A stretch of DNA of 64,000 nucleotides from Homarus americanus (taxonomy: Eukaryota; Arthropoda; Malacostraca; Decapoda; Nephropidae). Shown here piece by piece: positions 61,108 through 64,000 of this stretch. Numbering within the stretch: position 1 is the first letter of the stretch; each line of letters opens with the position of its first letter. Position numbers and translations under genes: made by a program. The stretch spans positions 1 to 64,000 of the forward strand of contig NW_024748870.1 of NCBI RefSeq assembly GCF_018991925.1. The letters run 5' to 3'. Under the pieces are notes generated by a model. That model had not been told where the DNA came from. It searched no databases and saw nothing but the letters and a program-made list of their open reading frames with translations.

Positions 61108-61361
61108 AGTGTAGTAACTCCCTCCCAGATGGTGTTAGGAGGGACCTCACGTGGTGTAGTAGTTCCCTCACAGATGGTGTTATGAGGGGCCTCACGTGGT
61201 GTAGTAATTCCCTCACAGATGGTGTTATGAGGGGCCTCACGTGGTGTAGTAATTCCCTCACAGATGGTGTTATGCAGGGCCTCACGTGGTGTAGTAATTC
61301 CCTCACAGATGGTGTTATGAGGGGCCTCACATGGGGTAGTAATTCCCTCACAGATGGTGTT
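61108..61361 (-). repeat. 45 bp minisatellite
   Basis: About 5.6 copies of a 45 bp unit ('ggtgtagtaattccctcaca' plus 'gatggtgttatgaggggcctcac'). As 45 is divisible by three, frames stay open on both strands, spelling a 15-residue cycle such as NTICEGITTPREAPH. I do not call these a gene. Confidence 0.92.
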
Positions 61362-62586
61362 ATATGAGTGAGGTGTGGTCCCAGGCCTTCCTATCGTAGT
61401 CGGATTAACACATCGCTGGTTGTTGTTGGGTCTCAAGCGCCGTTATCACTGGGTACCTGGGACCTCACTGTGTGAAGGTTAACTTGGGTACGACTGTTAC
61501 TGTTGAGTTGTTCTCACTGACTTAAGCACTGTTCACCGCTGTTCACCTCTGTTTAACACTGGTTCCATTCCTTTCCTAAGTGAAATAGTAACTTCTGGCG
61601 AGAACTTGTTGATATTCCGGTGGGGAGGAGGGTTCAGGGGAAACGTAAAATATGTACCAATTAGTAATGAAAAGTTGTGCAGTTCCTTCAGCAAATGAAG
61701 CTCACCAACTTACAATAGGCTAAATTACATTACAACGTGCTTTCAGTAGTCTATGTTGAAGTTCTTAGCACAGGCTAACTTATCTTATTATATGTGGTAT
61801 CACAGTTCTCATTGATCTACAAAAAATACCGGTAATAAAAACCTTTTCTATATTTCACACTTAATATAATACCCGGTAATCTACTTCAACCTCCTATTGT
61901 TTACAATGACGCATGACGCACCACCAGCTGTTGAGTATCAGCTAGACGGTACACGTGTTTTTCAAATCGTTTTCAGTAAAAAAACGGTTACATCACATGT
62001 ATATTTTACCTTAACTGTGCCTGAATGAATATAATCTCGGAAATAAATAGTAGTTTTGCTGAAACGTGATGTATTTTAATGTAAAATAGGATAAAATACA
62101 TGACGAAAACAAAAGATTTTACCTAACCTTCCAATGTTCAAGAGAAGTTACTCGTTTTTTTAATAGTTTTTGGTTAAAATATTGTTATATTACAATGGTA
62201 TTCTATTCATACTGTGCTTGATATAATGCATTCACGGAAATGTAATATTTTTGCTGAAATGACGTACATATTACAGTGGAAAGTGAGATAAAATCGTGAC
62301 GAAAACAATAACTTTCGCTTTCTTTCGTTCAAGAGATGTTACCGTAATCGCTTTTCGAATGGTTTTCAGTTAAAAAACTGTTGTATTACAATAATATTCT
62401 ATCCTAATTGACTTGAATAAATACTACGATACCATATTTCGGAATATTTTCATTAAAATCCATCAAAGTCATTTTCCTTGTCATCGTCTGCAGCACCAAA
62501 CAGCTTCTCCCAGTCCTCTCCTTGAACAGGGCTAGAGGGTACACGTGTTTTTCGAATCGTTTTCAGTTAAAAAACTGTTACATCAC
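61362..62586. repeat. Interspersed repeat related to bases 1-1440
   Basis: After about 500 bp of unassigned DNA, 61,903-62,586 follows the landmarks of 1-1440. It carries its own internal direct repeat: 'ggtacacgtgtttttc' plus 'aatcgttttcagt' occurs at about 61,950 and again at 62,538. Non-coding. Confidence 0.55.
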
Positions 62587-62587
62587 A

Positions 62588-64000
62588 CGGTATTACCCCG
62601 CTTTACACAGTTACACTTTCCGCGATTTCTCATTTATGTGGTACCTTACCAGAACCAGACTTTCACTTTCCGCAGTGCATCTACTCATATACGCATGACG
62701 TAAAATTTTATTTTTATTTTTTTTTATTTAGCTCATAAAATTCATACAAATTACCCAGCCAGAATATAATTTACATTGCTGGAATTCTTACAATATGATG
62801 ATCATTTTGAATACAAACATCATGGATTTTGCATTAGACATACAAATTTTAGATCTAATGAAATAATTTGGTTTACACAAAGCAAATATTTTATCCTTTG
62901 TGCAGAATACAGTGAACCCTCACTTTACGCGGTTAATTCAACCCACGGCGGCCCACGTAAAGTGAGAAACGCGTAAAGTGAACAACATAACATATGGGAT
63001 TAATTGAAATAGAGACCGGGCCGACCCCCAAACTCCACTTTTTCAGACACAATACCTACCGTTGTAGTAAAAATAACTTCTTAATTTTATGATCGTATGC
63101 ACACACAATTAATAATTAAGAGAAATATCAATAATATTAAGTTTTTTAACACTTACATTAGTAGAAAAGATGGCTGGACACACGGGGATGGGGGGGGTTT
63201 GGTTCCAAGGCAGAGGGCAGATTATTGGCCCTCACCTGTATCACTTGTATCAATTGTATCACTATCCACCACAGAGGCTTGCAGGGCCTCTTTGTCAAAC
63301 CCCTCAAAGTCCATATAAGTCCATATCCTCACTATCACTGACTTGGGCCGGCTGTGGTGGGTGGCGGGTGAAGAACTCGGTAATGTTTTGATGACTGGGC
63401 GACCTTGTGCGCACCCTGCTCGCGCCGCTCTCCGCGTAAAAGGGTACACACACCGCGGAAAGTGAGCATTCCGGTTTCAGCAGGGTACCGCGTAAACGTG
63501 GAAACGCGTAAAGTGGGACCGCGTAAAGCGAGGGTTGACTGTATATGAAGTTTACATTCAAAATATTCCCTGACCTGCAAGGAATCCAGAAATGTCAATT
63601 ATATTATCCAAACTTTAGTCTGAGTTATTATTTATTACTAAAAATGTAAATATACTATTTTCTCCCAAAACTTCTCTGGTAGGGAGGGAAGGTGGGGGGT
63701 GGGGGGTAGGGAGGGAGGGACCGAGCTAGGGCGGAGTATTTTGATTGACAGATAGTGTCCTTGAAGAATATTTCTTTGTTTATTTACTGAAGATATTTGT
63801 TTTAGCTCATAAAATTCATACAAATTACCCAGCCAGAATATAATTTACATTGCTGGAATTCTTACAATATGATGATCATTATGAATATAAACATCATGGA
63901 TTTTGCATTAGACATACAAATTTTAGATCTAATGTAATAATTTGGTTTACACAAAGCAAATATTTTATCTTTTGTGCAAAATATATGAAGTTTACATTCA
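62588..64000. mobile_element. Tigger-like fold-back element running off the window
   Basis: The left end reads 'cggtattaccccgctttacac', a CAGTATTACC terminal repeat with A to G in the CAG. Cores: 62,740-62,909 plus 63,542-63,630 (split by the next feature) and 63,810 to the window end. A G-rich spacer is at 63,685-63,735. The right end is outside the window. Confidence 0.7.
62910..63541 (-). mobile_element. 632 bp Tigger derivative nested in a core
   Basis: Ends CAGTGAACCCTCACTTTACG and CAGTCAACCCTCGCTTTACG (reverse complement), with TA at 62,908-62,909 and 63,542-63,543. It splits 'cctttgtgcagaa' from 'tatgaagtttac'. The minus strand carries the transposase tail relic (63,222-63,561 in two frames) with the 10 bp duplication at 63,307-63,326. 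Confidence 0.88.

Noticed and set aside
60960..61436. 158-codon minus-strand frame and 61-codon plus-strand frame
   Set aside because: They are produced by the 45 bp minisatellite, whose length is a multiple of three.

Overview
The window looks like repeat-choked, AT-rich animal nuclear DNA, most likely from an arthropod and plausibly a decapod crustacean. That placement is inference. It rests on one host-type exon with good splice borders, dense pogo/Tigger-like DNA transposons with TA target duplications, Ty3/gypsy, DIRS-like and non-LTR retroelement remnants, and long (TA)n arrays. No bacterial-style operon or complete protein-coding gene is present. Most recurring 60-110 codon open frames are translations of repeats.

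Layout. 1-2600: degraded repeats, partly duplicated again at 61.9-62.6 kb. 2.77-9.0 kb: two Tigger-like elements built from a recurrent fold-back core, separated by poorly identified DNA. 9.6-12.4 kb: a 2.7 kb element with TIR CAGTCATGCGCCGG, with a partial second copy at 58.8-60.85 kb. 12.6-19.5 kb: a four-level nest of TA-flanked elements. 19.6-21.4 kb: a TTAA-flanked element and a short Tigger derivative. 22.7-27.1 kb: a gypsy-type LTR retrotransposon on the minus strand (gag, CCHC knuckle, protease, start of integrase, then a deletion to the polypurine tract). A Tigger derivative is inserted in one LTR, and the other LTR preserves the empty site. 27.2-29.06 kb: a 5'-truncated LINE with a (TTA)n tail. 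30.2-36.9 kb: Tigger elements and a 566 bp near-perfect palindrome.

37,264-37,448 is the only clear host coding sequence: one internal exon of NUBPL, the mitochondrial P-loop NTPase for complex I iron-sulfur assembly. It is followed by a tandem repeat that starts at its own splice donor. 37.6-45.7 kb: more nested Tigger elements, a decayed full-type Tigger transposase (minus, 41.1-43.0 kb), and a hAT-like transposase relic split by a 1974 bp insertion. 46.7-47.2 kb: a second LINE reverse transcriptase relic. 47.4-49.05 kb: a 20 bp minisatellite. 50.4-51.7 kb: unidentified coding-like DNA. 51.97-52.96 kb: a Tigger element keeping its DNA-binding domain. 53.8-56.3 kb: a DIRS-like tyrosine-recombinase retrotransposon. 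56.3 kb to the end: further fold-back Tigger elements, a LINE tail and a 45 bp minisatellite.

The most informative aspect is stratigraphy. About ten insertions can be compared with an uninterrupted copy of the same host sequence elsewhere in the window, and each shows insertion at TA. The short derivatives keep a transposase C-terminal tail with a PCNA-binding (PIP-box) motif and an acidic end. The same fold-back core occurs inside elements with several different terminal repeats. All coordinates and alignments were read by eye.
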